This document shows, piece by piece, positions 27,445-36,518 of a DNA stretch of 64,000 bases. The stretch's first letter is position 1. Each line of letters opens with the position of its first letter. The translations under genes and the position numbers were made by a program. The stretch is taken from assembly GCF_018263905.1 (NCBI RefSeq), contig NZ_JAAFZU010000055.1:491818-555817 (forward strand), in the 5' to 3' direction. Below the pieces are notes generated by a model, which ran no database searches, was not told the DNA's origin, and was given only the letters and a program-made list of their open reading frames with translations. This DNA is from Loktanella sp. SALINAS62 (GTDB taxonomy: Bacteria; Pseudomonadota; Alphaproteobacteria; Rhodobacterales; Rhodobacteraceae).

Positions 27445-27694
27445 ACCAGTCGAAATCCCGCACTTCGATGGCACCCGTCAGGATGATCCCGGCGATGATG
27501 ATATAGGCAAGGATCGCCCAAAGCGTCGTGGTGCGGGCCTTTTTCTTGAAACTGAAGCTGGCGGGTGCTGAACTATGGGTGCCCGGTTCGACATTGTTGT
27601 CTTCGCCTTGCGTCACGTTACGCAGCGGCAGCACGATAAAGAACGTCATCCACCAGATCACGGCGAACAGAACGATGGCTGAAACGATGCTCAT
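27407..27694 (-). CDS. DUF1467 family membrane protein
   Basis: The 95-aa protein has two transmembrane helices (MSIVSAIVLFAVIWWMTFF at the N-terminus and LWAILAYIIIAGIILTG around residues 58-75) separated by a polar loop with IVLPLRNVTQGE, the DUF1467 hallmark. It is found in alphaproteobacteria directly after methylmalonyl-CoA epimerase, as here, where only one base separates the two genes. Function is unknown; the conserved neighbour suggests a link to the same transcript rather than a proven biochemical one. Confidence 0.88.
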   Translation of the reverse strand: MSIVSAIVLFAVIWWMTFFIVLPLRNVTQGEDNNVEPGTHSSAPASFSFKKKARTTTLWAILAYIIIAGIILTGAIEVRDFDWFNRMGAPSLRPE

Positions 27695-27695
27695 G

Positions 27696-28100
27696 TCAGA
27701 CCTCTTCCAACTCGATCAGGCAGCCCTGAAAATCCTTGGGGTGCAAAAACAGCACGGGTTTGTTGTGGGCGCCAATCTTGGGCGTGCCATCGCCCAGCAC
27801 GCGGGCACCTGACGCGGTCAACTGGTCGCGGGCCGCGATGATATCTTCGACCTCGTAACAAATGTGATGGATGCCGCCTGCAGGATTTTTTTCAAGGAAC
27901 TTTGCGATGGGCGAATCGTCGCCAAGGGGGTGCAGAAATTCGATCTTTGTATTCGGTAGTTCGACAAAGATTACGGTGACACCATGGGCGGGCTGCGCGA
28001 TGGCCGGGCCGACACTGGCCCCCAGGGCACCACGATACTGGTCGGCGGCAGCGGTCAGATCCGGCACTGCGATGGCCACATGGTTCAAACGTCCGATCAT
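27696..28100 (-). CDS. mce: Methylmalonyl-CoA epimerase
   Basis: The 134-aa VOC-fold metalloenzyme starts MIGRLNHVAIAVPDL and contains VELPNTKIEFLHPLGDDSP, GGIHHICYEV and the ending CLIELEEV, which supply the His/Gln/Glu metal ligands. It interconverts (2R)- and (2S)-methylmalonyl-CoA between propionyl-CoA carboxylase and the B12 mutase; meaB in this window protects that mutase. AAAGGGGAACGTG in front of the ATG at 28100 supports that start over an ATG six codons upstream. Confidence 0.93.
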   Translation of the reverse strand: MIGRLNHVAIAVPDLTAAADQYRGALGASVGPAIAQPAHGVTVIFVELPNTKIEFLHPLGDDSPIAKFLEKNPAGGIHHICYEVEDIIAARDQLTASGARVLGDGTPKIGAHNKPVLFLHPKDFQGCLIELEEV

Positions 28101-28251
28101 CACGTTCCCCTTTTTCATAGACTGGTGCGCTTATGGCGTCCCGCAGCCCAGTTGCCAAGCATAAGGCCACGCCTGCCCTGCGGCATTAAGCACCCCTTCA
28201 CCTTCCAGTGATTTTGTAGGGCCAGACAGACAAAACAAAGGAATGGGGACC

Positions 28252-28968
28252 ATGGACAATGTCGACACCTTCATGATGCGGCGACCACCAACGGCGTTGC
28301 GCCCGCTTTTGGGACTCACCGTGCTATTGGTCGAAGACAGCCGTTTCGCCTGTGAAGCGGTCCGCATGATGTGCATGCGGTCCGGCGCGCGCATTCGTCG
28401 GGCCGACAGCGTGGCAAGCGCCATGAAACACCTGTCGATTTATCGGCCCAACGTACTGATCATCGATATCGGCTTACCCGACGGATGCGGTCTGGACCTG
28501 ATCGCGCAGCTCTCACAGGCGGTCCCGCGCATCGACGTGATCCTTGGCAGCTCAGGCAATCCCGATCTGCGTGATGCGGCCCTGTCGGCGGGCGCGGATG
28601 GGTTCATGGAAAAACCAATCGCCAGAGTCAGCGCGTTTCAGACGATTCTGTTTTCTTATCTGCCTGTCGAACGGCAACCTGCGGGGCCACGGCTGTTGTC
28701 AACAGAACGGATCACACCCGACCCGCTGGCCTACCGCGATGATCTTAAACATGCGGCCGGTGTGCTGGAACATGACCGTAGCGCCGAAACACTGGATTAC
28801 ATTGCACAGTTTCTGGCCGGGGTCGCATCCAGCGCTGATGACCGCGACCTGCAGGATGTGGTCGAACGGCTTTTGCTGGATCGTAAGGCGGGGTTGAATA
28901 CCGACCTGCCACTGACCGACCTGACGGATATGGTCACATCGCGGCTAAAAACCGCTGCCGGGTTCTAA
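28252..28968 (+). CDS. Response regulator: receiver domain with uncharacterised helical C-terminus
   Basis: 238 aa. After a ~20-residue leader comes a receiver domain with VEDSR (acidic pocket), LIIDIGLPDG (phospho-Asp 72), GSSG in the Thr/Ser position and GFMEKPI (conserved Lys). The remaining ~95 residues are helical and charged and match no output domain I know. It may act by protein-protein contact. Start: the ATG at 28252 has AAAGGA nine bases upstream; an in-frame ATG at 28243 sits too close to that site. No histidine kinase is adjacent. Its 3' end overlaps the convergent GNAT gene by 24 bases. Confidence 0.85.
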   Translation: MDNVDTFMMRRPPTALRPLLGLTVLLVEDSRFACEAVRMMCMRSGARIRRADSVASAMKHLSIYRPNVLIIDIGLPDGCGLDLIAQLSQAVPRIDVILGSSGNPDLRDAALSAGADGFMEKPIARVSAFQTILFSYLPVERQPAGPRLLSTERITPDPLAYRDDLKHAAGVLEHDRSAETLDYIAQFLAGVASSADDRDLQDVVERLLLDRKAGLNTDLPLTDLTDMVTSRLKTAAGF

Positions 28969-29685
28969 GGGCGCGGACAATGCCGGATCGGATGTCACGC
29001 GATACGGTGCGGTCATCGGACCCAGTCGACTGCGCTGCCGTCCCTGCGCGTCAAAATTAGCGGGTGTCAGCCATTCATCATAGGCGCGCGACAGGCCCGT
29101 CCAGTCACCATCGGTCATCGCAAACCAGGCGGTGTCGCGGTTTCGGCCCTTGACGATCAGGTGGTTGCGAAACACGCCTTCGTAACTGAACCCCAACCGC
29201 TGTGCGGCGCTGCGGGACGGGGCATTCAGCGCATTGCATTTCCAGACAACGCGGCGGTAACCGGCCGTGAACGCCCAGTCACACATCAGATAAAATGCTT
29301 CGGTTGCCACCGGCGTTTTTTGAAGAACCGGAGACAGGTTGACGTTGCCGATTTCGATATCGCCCGCGGCGGTGTTGATGTTCATCAGGCAGGCATATCC
29401 CAGCGGATCGGTCCGGCCTGCGCGGCAGATGGCGAAGAGCCGCACATCCTGTGCCGCAATGGCCAGCAGGATGGCCCGCAGATCGTCAACTGTCGCAGGC
29501 GGCGGTTCGAATAGATAATCATATAGCAAAGGATGCGGACCAAGTTGTACGAACAGCGCAGGCGCGTCGCCCACAGGGTCCAGCGGGCGCATATGCGCAT
29601 GGTGTCCGGTCAGTGCCAGATCAGTCGCCGGGCGGGCGGGCGGATGCCAGCCAGCCAAGACTGCGCCCAGTGGTCGATCCGTCAT
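28945..29685 (-). CDS. GNAT family N-acetyltransferase (RimJ/RimL-like)
   Basis: 246 aa. The central part fits the RimJ/RimL type of GNAT: RAGRTDPLGYACLMNIN, GDIEIGNVNLSP, the AcCoA-region YRRVVWKCNALNAPSRSAAQRLGFSYEG and RNHLIVKGRNRDTAWFAM. Members acetylate protein N-termini or small amines. The last ~30 residues extend beyond the fold and overlap the convergent response-regulator gene by 24 bases. It is followed 12 bases downstream on the same strand by nothing co-transcribed; the DUF1501/DUF1800 pair lies upstream. Confidence 0.87.
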   Translation of the reverse strand: MTDRPLGAVLAGWHPPARPATDLALTGHHAHMRPLDPVGDAPALFVQLGPHPLLYDYLFEPPPATVDDLRAILLAIAAQDVRLFAICRAGRTDPLGYACLMNINTAAGDIEIGNVNLSPVLQKTPVATEAFYLMCDWAFTAGYRRVVWKCNALNAPSRSAAQRLGFSYEGVFRNHLIVKGRNRDTAWFAMTDGDWTGLSRAYDEWLTPANFDAQGRQRSRLGPMTAPYRVTSDPALSAPLEPGSGF

Positions 29686-29697
29686 CGGCCCATATCC

Positions 29698-30900
29698 TTA
29701 CAACACGAGTTGGGGTGCATCCGACAGATCCAGACCCGGAAACACAATCGTTTCGATTGCATCGCGCGGCAGTCCGAACAGATCGCGCATCACGCCGCCT
29801 GCCGCCGCACGCACATCCACTGTCGGCATCAGATCGCGCCGTTCAAAAAGATCGGCTTCTGACAGGCCGGGCCAGCGGCCCAGCACCTGCCCACCGTCCA
29901 GCGCGCCCCCGGCGAACAGCATCGCGCCCCCGGTACCGTGATCGGTGCCCAGCGTCCCGTTTTCGCGCGCAGTCCGGCCGAATTCGGTCACGCACAAGAC
30001 GGCGGTGCGGTCCCAGATCGGCCCCAGTTCGCCGTGTAGCGTTGTGATCACCCGTGCAAGATTATCCAGCGCCCGCCGCAGGGAAATATGCTGCCGCCCG
30101 TGCGTGTCCCAGCCGTTCAGCGAAAAACTGGCGATCCGCGTATCGGCCCGCAACCGCTGGGCTGCAAAACGGGCGACGACGTCAGCGTCCTTTTTGGCTG
30201 AATCGGCGACCATCATCATCGCCCCCGTATCCTGCGCATCTTCAGCCTCTGCCGCTTCGGCGGTCAGGCTGTCCGCGATATTGACCGCTTCAAGTGCCGC
30301 GTTCCGAAACAAGGGATCATCATGCAGGATCAGTTCCAGCAGCCGCCGGGTCTGGGGCGTCATGTCCAACCGCGATTGCGGCGACCATTGCATCACCGGA
30401 TGCGGACCCGACAGGATCGCAGATTGATCGCGCCCGATGGCAAATGCGGTGTCAGCGGTCATGCCCGGCACGACGCCCAGCATCCGGTTCAGCCAACCAC
30501 CAGTGGCTTGCCCCATCTGCATGGTCCCCGCCTCTAGCAGGTCCTGCGCGTCAAAATGGCTGCGTGGCCCCCGGTAGGGGGTCGACGTGGCGTGCAACGC
30601 ACCGAACTGGCCCCGGTCCCATAACGGCAACAGGGGGGCCAGCGCCGGATGCAGTTCCCAGAACGGATCGACGGGTAAACCCAGTTCCATCGGCATCCTG
30701 GACCGCAGACCCATAAAATCGGGATCGCCGACAGGGCGCACTGCATCCAGCCCGTCCATCGCACCGCGCAACACGATCACCACAAGCCGCGCGTCCCATG
30801 GTCCGGACGCAAAGGCGATGGGCGTCATCAGCGGGCTGGCCGCCAGCGAACATCCCAAGGCAGCACCGTTTGCCAAAAACGTGCGACGGTCCATTGTCAT
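29698..30900 (-). CDS. DUF1501 protein with Tat signal
   Basis: 400 aa. A twin-arginine signal MTMDRRTFLANGAALGCSL is followed by the DUF1501 core: VVIVLRGAMDGLDAVRP, HATSTPYRGPRSHFDAQD, NGWDTHGRQ and VLCVTEFGRTARENG, then DHGTGGAMLFAGG. The family has a sulfatase/phosphatase-like fold and is exported folded, usually with a DUF1800 partner. Function is not established. Its ATG overlaps the stop of the upstream DUF1800 gene (ATGA), giving a coupled two-gene unit. Confidence 0.88.
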   Translation of the reverse strand: MTMDRRTFLANGAALGCSLAASPLMTPIAFASGPWDARLVVIVLRGAMDGLDAVRPVGDPDFMGLRSRMPMELGLPVDPFWELHPALAPLLPLWDRGQFGALHATSTPYRGPRSHFDAQDLLEAGTMQMGQATGGWLNRMLGVVPGMTADTAFAIGRDQSAILSGPHPVMQWSPQSRLDMTPQTRRLLELILHDDPLFRNAALEAVNIADSLTAEAAEAEDAQDTGAMMMVADSAKKDADVVARFAAQRLRADTRIASFSLNGWDTHGRQHISLRRALDNLARVITTLHGELGPIWDRTAVLCVTEFGRTARENGTLGTDHGTGGAMLFAGGALDGGQVLGRWPGLSEADLFERRDLMPTVDVRAAAGGVMRDLFGLPRDAIETIVFPGLDLSDAPQLVL

Positions 30901-32279
30901 ATCCTTTGAAATGCAGGCGCGGACAGAACAATTCCGATCCCGTCGGCGCGTGTCTCTGCGGCACTGGCGGCAAACACCACCTCCGCCGGGGGGCGCGGAC
31001 CCAGCGCATCGTTTACGAAATCGCGCGGGTCGGGCAGCGGGTCGGAAAAGACGGCAGGCGCACCGATGGCCCAGTTGATCCGTCCAGCCAGCCCCTGCGG
31101 CGTGATCCAGTCGGTCGGGTCCTCTGCCCAGCCGTCGGGACCGACCGGTGCCAGATAGGGTTGGGCCATGATCGCCATTGGTTTGCGAATCCAGTCGTCA
31201 TACACCTTTGGCGGAGTGGTCATGATTGCCTCGCCCGTGATGCCAAGGGCGCGCCACGCGGCCATCATGTAGATATCGGGCCTGCGCACCTTGGCCCGGA
31301 CAGGTGACCACGCCAACGGATGCGTCAGCATGGATTCGCAAACAGCAGCAAGATCACCGCCGGTGTCGTAAAATGCCGATTCCATCGTGGCGATCAGGTT
31401 CGGGTCAGGTGTGTCGGATACGAAATGCACCGCCAGTTTCGTGGCGATATGGCGCGCGACTTCGGGGCGGGTCGCCAGATCTTCAAGTGCGGCTTCGATG
31501 GTGCGCAGGGTCGCGTCCGCGCTGTATCTGCGACCCAGCACCACCTCTGCCCCCGGTTCGGCACGGTCTGCGCGAAATGCAAACCCGCTGCGGCCTTGAT
31601 ATTGCAGACCTGTCAGCAATTCGGCCAGTTCGGTCACGTCAGTCTGTGAAAAGTCCATATGCGGCCCGACCAGATGCAATTCCAGCAGTTCGCGGGCCAG
31701 ATTTTCGTTCAACCCGCGCCCTGTCCGCTGGCCAAAGACACTGTTCGGCCCACTGGATGACACCTGATCCAGATACATCAGCATCGCAGGATGAAATGTC
31801 ACAGCTTTCAGCATGTCGGAAAACCGGCCCACGACATGGGGACGGATCGCGTCTTGCACAAAGGGCGCGATCAGATAATGCGTGCCAAAATTCTTGGCTT
31901 TGACCGTGAAATGATCGGCCCAGAAATGCGTCAGCCGTTCGCGCAGACCGTCCGCAGCAGATACCCCGCGCGCGATGGTGGCCAGATGATCGGTGCGGTG
32001 GATCGTCGACATCGCCCGGCGGATCACGCGGGCGGCGTCGACGGTCGCATCTTCGCGCGGGGTGCCACCTGCAGCGCGTTTGGCGGCGTTGGCGTCCTGA
32101 AAATCACCCAATGACGGGGTCAGGTCATCCATCCCCGAAATGGGAAAGCGCGCGGCGGCATCATCGCGGCCCGTCAGCCGTTGCAGCATTTGATTTACCG
32201 AAGCGGGGGGCGACTGATGGGGTGAAAGCCCGATGCCGAACCTTGTGGCCGCCATGATCGGGTCGAAAGACGCGGTCAT
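30897..32279 (-). CDS. DUF1800 family protein
   Basis: 460 aa. DUF1800 signatures: ATRFGIGLSP near the start, LTHFWADHFTVKAKN, FHPAMLMYLDQVSSSGPNSV, GLNENLARELLELH (strongly conserved ELLELHT-type motif) and LTGLQYQGR. DUF1800 and DUF1501 are nearly always neighbours in diverse bacteria and are thought to act on an extracellular or envelope substrate; biochemical role is unknown. No obvious signal peptide is seen on this partner, unlike DUF1501. Upstream (32280-32467) is a divergent promoter region shared with the L,D-transpeptidase gene. Confidence 0.88.
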   Translation of the reverse strand: MTASFDPIMAATRFGIGLSPHQSPPASVNQMLQRLTGRDDAAARFPISGMDDLTPSLGDFQDANAAKRAAGGTPREDATVDAARVIRRAMSTIHRTDHLATIARGVSAADGLRERLTHFWADHFTVKAKNFGTHYLIAPFVQDAIRPHVVGRFSDMLKAVTFHPAMLMYLDQVSSSGPNSVFGQRTGRGLNENLARELLELHLVGPHMDFSQTDVTELAELLTGLQYQGRSGFAFRADRAEPGAEVVLGRRYSADATLRTIEAALEDLATRPEVARHIATKLAVHFVSDTPDPNLIATMESAFYDTGGDLAAVCESMLTHPLAWSPVRAKVRRPDIYMMAAWRALGITGEAIMTTPPKVYDDWIRKPMAIMAQPYLAPVGPDGWAEDPTDWITPQGLAGRINWAIGAPAVFSDPLPDPRDFVNDALGPRPPAEVVFAASAAETRADGIGIVLSAPAFQRI

Positions 32280-32414
32280 ATGGTCAAATCCTTTGCGCGC
32301 ACCATATCTGATAAGCTAGGTCCGGGCGGGCCGGAATAAAAGGTGTGTGTTCGACCACACAACATGGATCGAAACAATTACACATGCGCTTGTGACCGCC
32401 CGAGGCTTGCACCA

Positions 32415-32432
32415 TTGGTCAAAAGTGACCAA
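32415..32432. promoter_or_regulatory. Perfect palindrome upstream of the L,D-transpeptidase gene
   Basis: TTGGTCA AAAG TGACCAA, a perfect 7-bp inverted repeat with a 4-base centre, lies 36 bases before the ATG at 32468. A second short dyad, TGTGTG / CACACA, lies further up near 32344-32361. The size and position suit a regulator-binding operator at the promoter; no regulator is assigned. Confidence 0.4.
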
Positions 32433-32467
32433 ATATCACAATGATACGCGACTGAAGGACGAAACGC

Positions 32468-33070
32468 ATGATCGACCGCCGACGATTTTTGATGAGCTCT
32501 GCATTGGGTGCGGGCGGCCTGACGTTGCCGACACTGCTGCGCGCTCAGGAAGAAACCCAAGCCATCGAGGCGCCGTCCTTTGACCTGTCGCCCAAGTTGG
32601 TGCAGCTTGACAATCCGCTGCCGCCCGGTGAAATCCACGTCGTTCCGGATGTCTATTCACTGTATTGGACCCTGCCGGATGCCGAAGCGATCCGTTATTA
32701 TGTGGGTGTCGGTCGTGACGGGCTGTACGAAGCTGGCGAATTTAACGTCGGCGCGAAAAAGGAATGGCCAAGCTGGACACCCACGCCCGACATGATCGAA
32801 CGGGATCCTGAATCCTATGCCCAACATGCGGACGGGATGCCGGGCGGCCCCGAAAACCCATTGGGTGCGCGCGCGTTGTATCTGTTCCAACCGCAGGTCG
32901 GCGATACGTTCCTGCGTATCCACGGCACCAATGATCCTAGCACGATCCGCACAGATGTATCGAATGGCTGCGCACGTCTGACCAATGAACAGGTGAAAGA
33001 CCTGTATCCACGCGTGCCGATCGGCGCAAAGGTGTTCTTGTACGAAAAAAACCTGCTGCCCCGCGCCTGA
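32468..33070 (+). CDS. L,D-transpeptidase (YkuD) with Tat signal
   Basis: 200 aa. A twin-arginine signal MIDRRRFLMSSALGAGG precedes the YkuD domain. The catalytic signature IHGTNDPSTIRTDVSNGCAR has His152 and Cys168. These periplasmic enzymes make 3-3 peptidoglycan cross-links or attach lipoprotein to the wall. It is 200 residues long, the usual size for the short ErfK/YbiS/YcfS/YnhG-like forms without LysM. Ribosome-binding site GAAGGACGAAACGC. It is followed by a strong bidirectional hairpin. Confidence 0.92.
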   Translation: MIDRRRFLMSSALGAGGLTLPTLLRAQEETQAIEAPSFDLSPKLVQLDNPLPPGEIHVVPDVYSLYWTLPDAEAIRYYVGVGRDGLYEAGEFNVGAKKEWPSWTPTPDMIERDPESYAQHADGMPGGPENPLGARALYLFQPQVGDTFLRIHGTNDPSTIRTDVSNGCARLTNEQVKDLYPRVPIGAKVFLYEKNLLPRA

Positions 33071-33089
33071 TCAAACGGCGTTGACGCAC

Positions 33090-33124
33090 AAAAAAGGCGC
33101 GGCCCCGTCGGGTCGCGCCTTTTT
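33090..33124. terminator. Bidirectional terminator
   Basis: AAAAAAGGCGCGGCCC and GGGTCGCGCCTTTTT pair across a short CGTC loop with one mismatch. With A- and T-runs on both sides it can stop the L,D-transpeptidase transcript on the plus strand and the microprotein/aspS transcript on the minus strand. Confidence 0.88.
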
Positions 33125-33138
33125 CGTTGATCTTGTGG

Positions 33139-33207
33139 TTACCGGCGACCCCGGCGAAAGCGTTTGAAAGCTTTCCAGAACGCCAGATATTTCAACAGTC
33201 TACGCAT
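33139..33207 (-). CDS. 22-aa strongly basic microprotein behind aspS
   Basis: A 23-codon open frame (22 aa plus TAA) on the minus strand. The ATG at 33207 follows CAGGAGATATGCC, one of the best ribosome-binding sites in the window (AGGAG, 8-base spacing). The product starts MRRLLKYLAFWKAF and ends KRFRRGRR: ten of 22 residues are Lys or Arg and the rest are mostly hydrophobic or aromatic, a cationic amphipathic helix. It lies 50 bases after the aspS stop on the same strand and 15 bases before the terminator. It may be co-transcribed with aspS. Function unknown; RNA, membrane or ribosome binding are all possible. Confidence 0.6.
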   Translation of the reverse strand: MRRLLKYLAFWKAFKRFRRGRR

Positions 33208-33257
33208 GGCATATCTCCTGTCTTGGCAGGGAAATAACGCAGAACTTGCCGATTGGT

Positions 33258-35036
33258 TCAGTTTTCAGGTGGCAAAACCCGCAGACGCAATTCGCGCAAC
33301 TGTTCATTCTGCGGCTCCGACGGCGCACCCATCATCAGGTCTTCGGCGCGTTGGTTCATCGGGAACATGATGACTTCGCGGATGTTCGCTTCGTTCGCCA
33401 GCAGCATGACGATCCGGTCGATTCCCGCCGCACAGCCGCCGTGGGGTGGTGCGCCATACTGGAACGCGTTGACCATGCCACCGAACCGCTTTTCGACCTC
33501 GTCCCGGCCATAGCCTGCGATTTCGAACGCCTTGAACATGATTTCAGGGCGGTGGTTGCGGATGGCGCCACTGACCAGTTCGTAACCGTTGCAGGCCAGA
33601 TCATACTGATAACCCAGCACGTCTTCGGGGTCGCCTTCCAGTGCGGCCATCCCGCCCTGCGGCATTGAAAACGGGTTGTGTTCAAAATCGATTTTGCCGG
33701 TTTCTTCGTCCCGTTCGTAGATCGGGAAATCGACGATCCAAGCAAAAGCGAAACGGTCGGTGTCGATCAGGTTCAGTTCCGTCCCGATTTCGGTCCGCGC
33801 ACGCCCGGCGACGGATTCAAACGCATCAGGCTTGCCACCCAGGAAGAACGCCGCATCACCGATGCCCAGACCCAGTTGCTGGCGGATCGCTTCGGTCCGT
33901 TCGGGGCCGATGTTCTTGGCCAGCGGCCCGGCGGCTTCCATGCCGTCGCCCTGATCGCGCCAGAAGATATACCCCATGCCCGGAAGTCCCTCTTTCTGGG
34001 CAAAGGCGTTCATGCGGTCGCAGAACTTGCGCGACCCACCACCGGGCGCGGGAATGGCGCGGATCTGGGTGCCATCCTGTTCCAGCAGCTTGGCAAAGAT
34101 CGCAAAGCCGCTGTCGCGGAAATGGTCGCTGACGACCTGCATCTTGATCGGGTTGCGCAGGTCGGGTTTGTCGGTGCCATACCACAGGGCCGCATCGCGG
34201 TAGCTGATCTGTTCCCACGTCTGGTCGACCTTTCGACCGCCGCCGAATTCTTCGAAGATTCCGCCGATCACGGGCTGGATCGTGTCGAACACGTCCTGCT
34301 GCTCGACAAAGCTCATTTCCAGATCAAGCTGATAGAAATCCGTGGGCGAACGGTCGGCACGCGGGTCTTCGTCGCGGAAACAGGGGGCGATCTGAAAATA
34401 CTTGTCGTAGCCCGACACCATGATCAGCTGCTTGAATTGCTGTGGCGCCTGCGGCAGGGCATAGAATTTGCCGGGATGCAGCCGGGACGGAACCAGAAAA
34501 TCGCGCGCACCTTCGGGGCTGGATGCGGTGATGATCGGCGTCTGGAATTCGCGGAAGCCCTGATCCCACATCCGCTGACGCATGGACCGCACCACGTCGG
34601 ACCGCAGTTTCATGTTGGATTGCATCGCATCGCGGCGCAGGTCCAGATAGCGATATTTCAGACGGGTTTCTTCGGGATATTCCTGATCGCCAAAGACCTG
34701 CAATGGCAGTTCCTTGGCCGATCCCAACACCTCGATGCCGCGCACGAACACCTCGACCTCGCCGGTGGGCAATTTGGGGTTCACCAATTCGGGGGCGCGT
34801 GCCTTGACCTCTCCGTCGATGCGAATGCACCATTCTGCGCGGACCTTTTCGACGGCCGCAAAGGCGTCGGAATCGGGGTCGCACAAAACTTGTGTCACGC
34901 CATAGGTATCGCGCAGGTCGATGAACAGGATGCCGCCGTGATCGCGCACGCGGTGAACCCAGCCGGACAGCCGGACGGTATCGCCGACATTGGCGGCCGT
35001 CAGATCGGCGCAAGTATGGGTGCGATAGGCGTGCAT
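33258..35036 (-). CDS. aspS: Aspartyl-tRNA synthetase
   Basis: The 592-aa class II synthetase starts [19 protein letters not shown], followed by the OB-fold anticodon domain ([12 protein letters not shown]) and the catalytic core with [35 protein letters not shown] (motif 2) and [10 protein letters not shown] (motif 3). The bacterial insertion domain is present. The frame remains open far upstream of the ATG at 35036, but that stretch covers the region between aspS and cfa and is not protein-like. Whether the enzyme also charges tRNA-Asn cannot be told; gatCAB is not in the window. Confidence 0.97.
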   Translation of the reverse strand: MHAYRTHTCADLTAANVGDTVRLSGWVHRVRDHGGILFIDLRDTYGVTQVLCDPDSDAFAAVEKVRAEWCIRIDGEVKARAPELVNPKLPTGEVEVFVRGIEVLGSAKELPLQVFGDQEYPEETRLKYRYLDLRRDAMQSNMKLRSDVVRSMRQRMWDQGFREFQTPIITASSPEGARDFLVPSRLHPGKFYALPQAPQQFKQLIMVSGYDKYFQIAPCFRDEDPRADRSPTDFYQLDLEMSFVEQQDVFDTIQPVIGGIFEEFGGGRKVDQTWEQISYRDAALWYGTDKPDLRNPIKMQVVSDHFRDSGFAIFAKLLEQDGTQIRAIPAPGGGSRKFCDRMNAFAQKEGLPGMGYIFWRDQGDGMEAAGPLAKNIGPERTEAIRQQLGLGIGDAAFFLGGKPDAFESVAGRARTEIGTELNLIDTDRFAFAWIVDFPIYERDEETGKIDFEHNPFSMPQGGMAALEGDPEDVLGYQYDLACNGYELVSGAIRNHRPEIMFKAFEIAGYGRDEVEKRFGGMVNAFQYGAPPHGGCAAGIDRIVMLLANEANIREVIMFPMNQRAEDLMMGAPSEPQNEQLRELRLRVLPPEN

Positions 35037-35197
35037 GGGCTGGTCCTTTGGTCTGCAACGGGTCGCCCCGATACACCCCGCGCGCCCATGGAAGTCAAGG
35101 CAAAGCCTGCGCGACCGCCCCCCGTTTGGCATTGCGGCATTCTGCCCTAACTCAAATGGGAAACACTGCACCACCGCCGGGATGAAAGGACCCCGCC

Positions 35198-36424
35198 ATG
35201 TGGCACACCTTACTTGATAAGGCGCTGCGCCAGTTGATTGTGGTCGATACGCTGGATCTGACGTGGCCTGACGGGCAACAGGTGCGATATGGCCGTGGTC
35301 CAAACCCGGTCGCCGCAACGTTGCACAACAAGGACGTGATCCGGGGATTGGTTCTGCGGCCCGACCTGACGCTGGGCAATGCCTACATGAACGGTGACCT
35401 GACCGTCGCGGATGATGATATCGACGGGCTTTTGTCGCTGCTGATGCGCAACCGCCAGCAAGGCCACACAACCGCATTGATGGATGCCGCACGCAAGGCG
35501 GCCCTGCCCGTCCAACGCATCGTACGGCGCAATCCGCTGACGCGGGCGCGGGCAAACGTGGCGCATCACTATGATCTGTCGTCGCAGTTGTATGACCTTT
35601 TTCTGGACCGTGACCGTCAGTATTCCTGCGCCTATTTCCGCGATCCATCGATGTCGCTGGATGAGGCACAAGAGGCAAAGAAACATCACATCGCCCGCAA
35701 GCTGTGCCTGCAGCCCGATATGCGGGTTCTGGATATCGGTTGTGGCTGGGGCGGCATGGCGCTGACGCTGGCACGCGATTACGGCGTGCGGGTCGTGGGC
35801 GTCACATTGTCGGATGAACAGCACCGGATGGCCCGTGCGCGGGTGCACGATGCGGGGCTGCAGGACCGGATCGACATCCGGCTGCAGGATTACCGTCAGG
35901 CCAGCGGCCCGTTCGACCGGATCGTGTCGGTCGGCATGTTCGAACACGTCGGCAAGCCGCATTACCGCACCTATTTCAACACGCTGCGCGATCTGTTGAC
36001 CCCGGATGGCGTGGCACTGGTGCATACCATCGGCACCGCAACCCGGCCACGGGCCACCAGCGAATGGATTCGCACACACATTTTTCCGGGCGGCTATCTG
36101 CCTGCGCTGTCCGAAATGCAGCACACAATCGAATCCAGCGCGCTGATCCCCACCGATATCGAAGTGCTGCGCCTGCATTACGCCTATACCCTGCGGCACT
36201 GGCGCGACCGGTTCGAGGCGCGCGCCGACGCAGCCCGCGCGTTATATGACGAACGTTTCGTGCGGATGTGGCGTTTCTATCTGGCGGCGTCGGAACGGTC
36301 ATTCATCGACGAACGGCTGGTCGTATTTCAGTTCCAGTTAGCCCGCGACAAGGCGGCGGTGCCGATCACGCGCGATTATCTGCACCACACCGACCAGCCT
36401 GCGACAACCCAGCCAGACAGCTAA
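35198..36424 (+). CDS. cfa: Cyclopropane-fatty-acyl-phospholipid synthase
   Basis: The 408-aa protein has an N-terminal lipid-binding segment and a SAM methyltransferase domain: [38 protein letters not shown] (SAM binding), SVGMFEHVG and a C-terminal [18 protein letters not shown] synthase adds methylene across the double bond of membrane unsaturated fatty acids, hardening the membrane in stationary phase or acid. AAAGGACCCCGCC precedes the ATG. It is transcribed divergently from aspS; the ~160-base gap holds both promoters. Confidence 0.94.
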   Translation: MWHTLLDKALRQLIVVDTLDLTWPDGQQVRYGRGPNPVAATLHNKDVIRGLVLRPDLTLGNAYMNGDLTVADDDIDGLLSLLMRNRQQGHTTALMDAARKAALPVQRIVRRNPLTRARANVAHHYDLSSQLYDLFLDRDRQYSCAYFRDPSMSLDEAQEAKKHHIARKLCLQPDMRVLDIGCGWGGMALTLARDYGVRVVGVTLSDEQHRMARARVHDAGLQDRIDIRLQDYRQASGPFDRIVSVGMFEHVGKPHYRTYFNTLRDLLTPDGVALVHTIGTATRPRATSEWIRTHIFPGGYLPALSEMQHTIESSALIPTDIEVLRLHYAYTLRHWRDRFEARADAARALYDERFVRMWRFYLAASERSFIDERLVVFQFQLARDKAAVPITRDYLHHTDQPATTQPDS

Positions 36425-36518
36425 CCGCATACATCGGCAGGATGGGGTCGTTTGCCCCTTGCCCCCCGCAGCCGCGCCCCTATAACGCGGACAATTTGCC
36501 AGACCAGAGGGGGCCACG

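Noticed and set aside
33678-35150. A 490-codon open frame antisense to aspS
   Set aside because: Shadow of aspS with the same composition bias; aspS itself is unambiguous.
35037-35774. Long N-terminal extension of aspS
   Set aside because: The extension crosses the cfa promoter and the 5' part of cfa; its sequence is Arg/Pro-rich shadow-like, and the ATG at 35036 gives the normal N-terminus.
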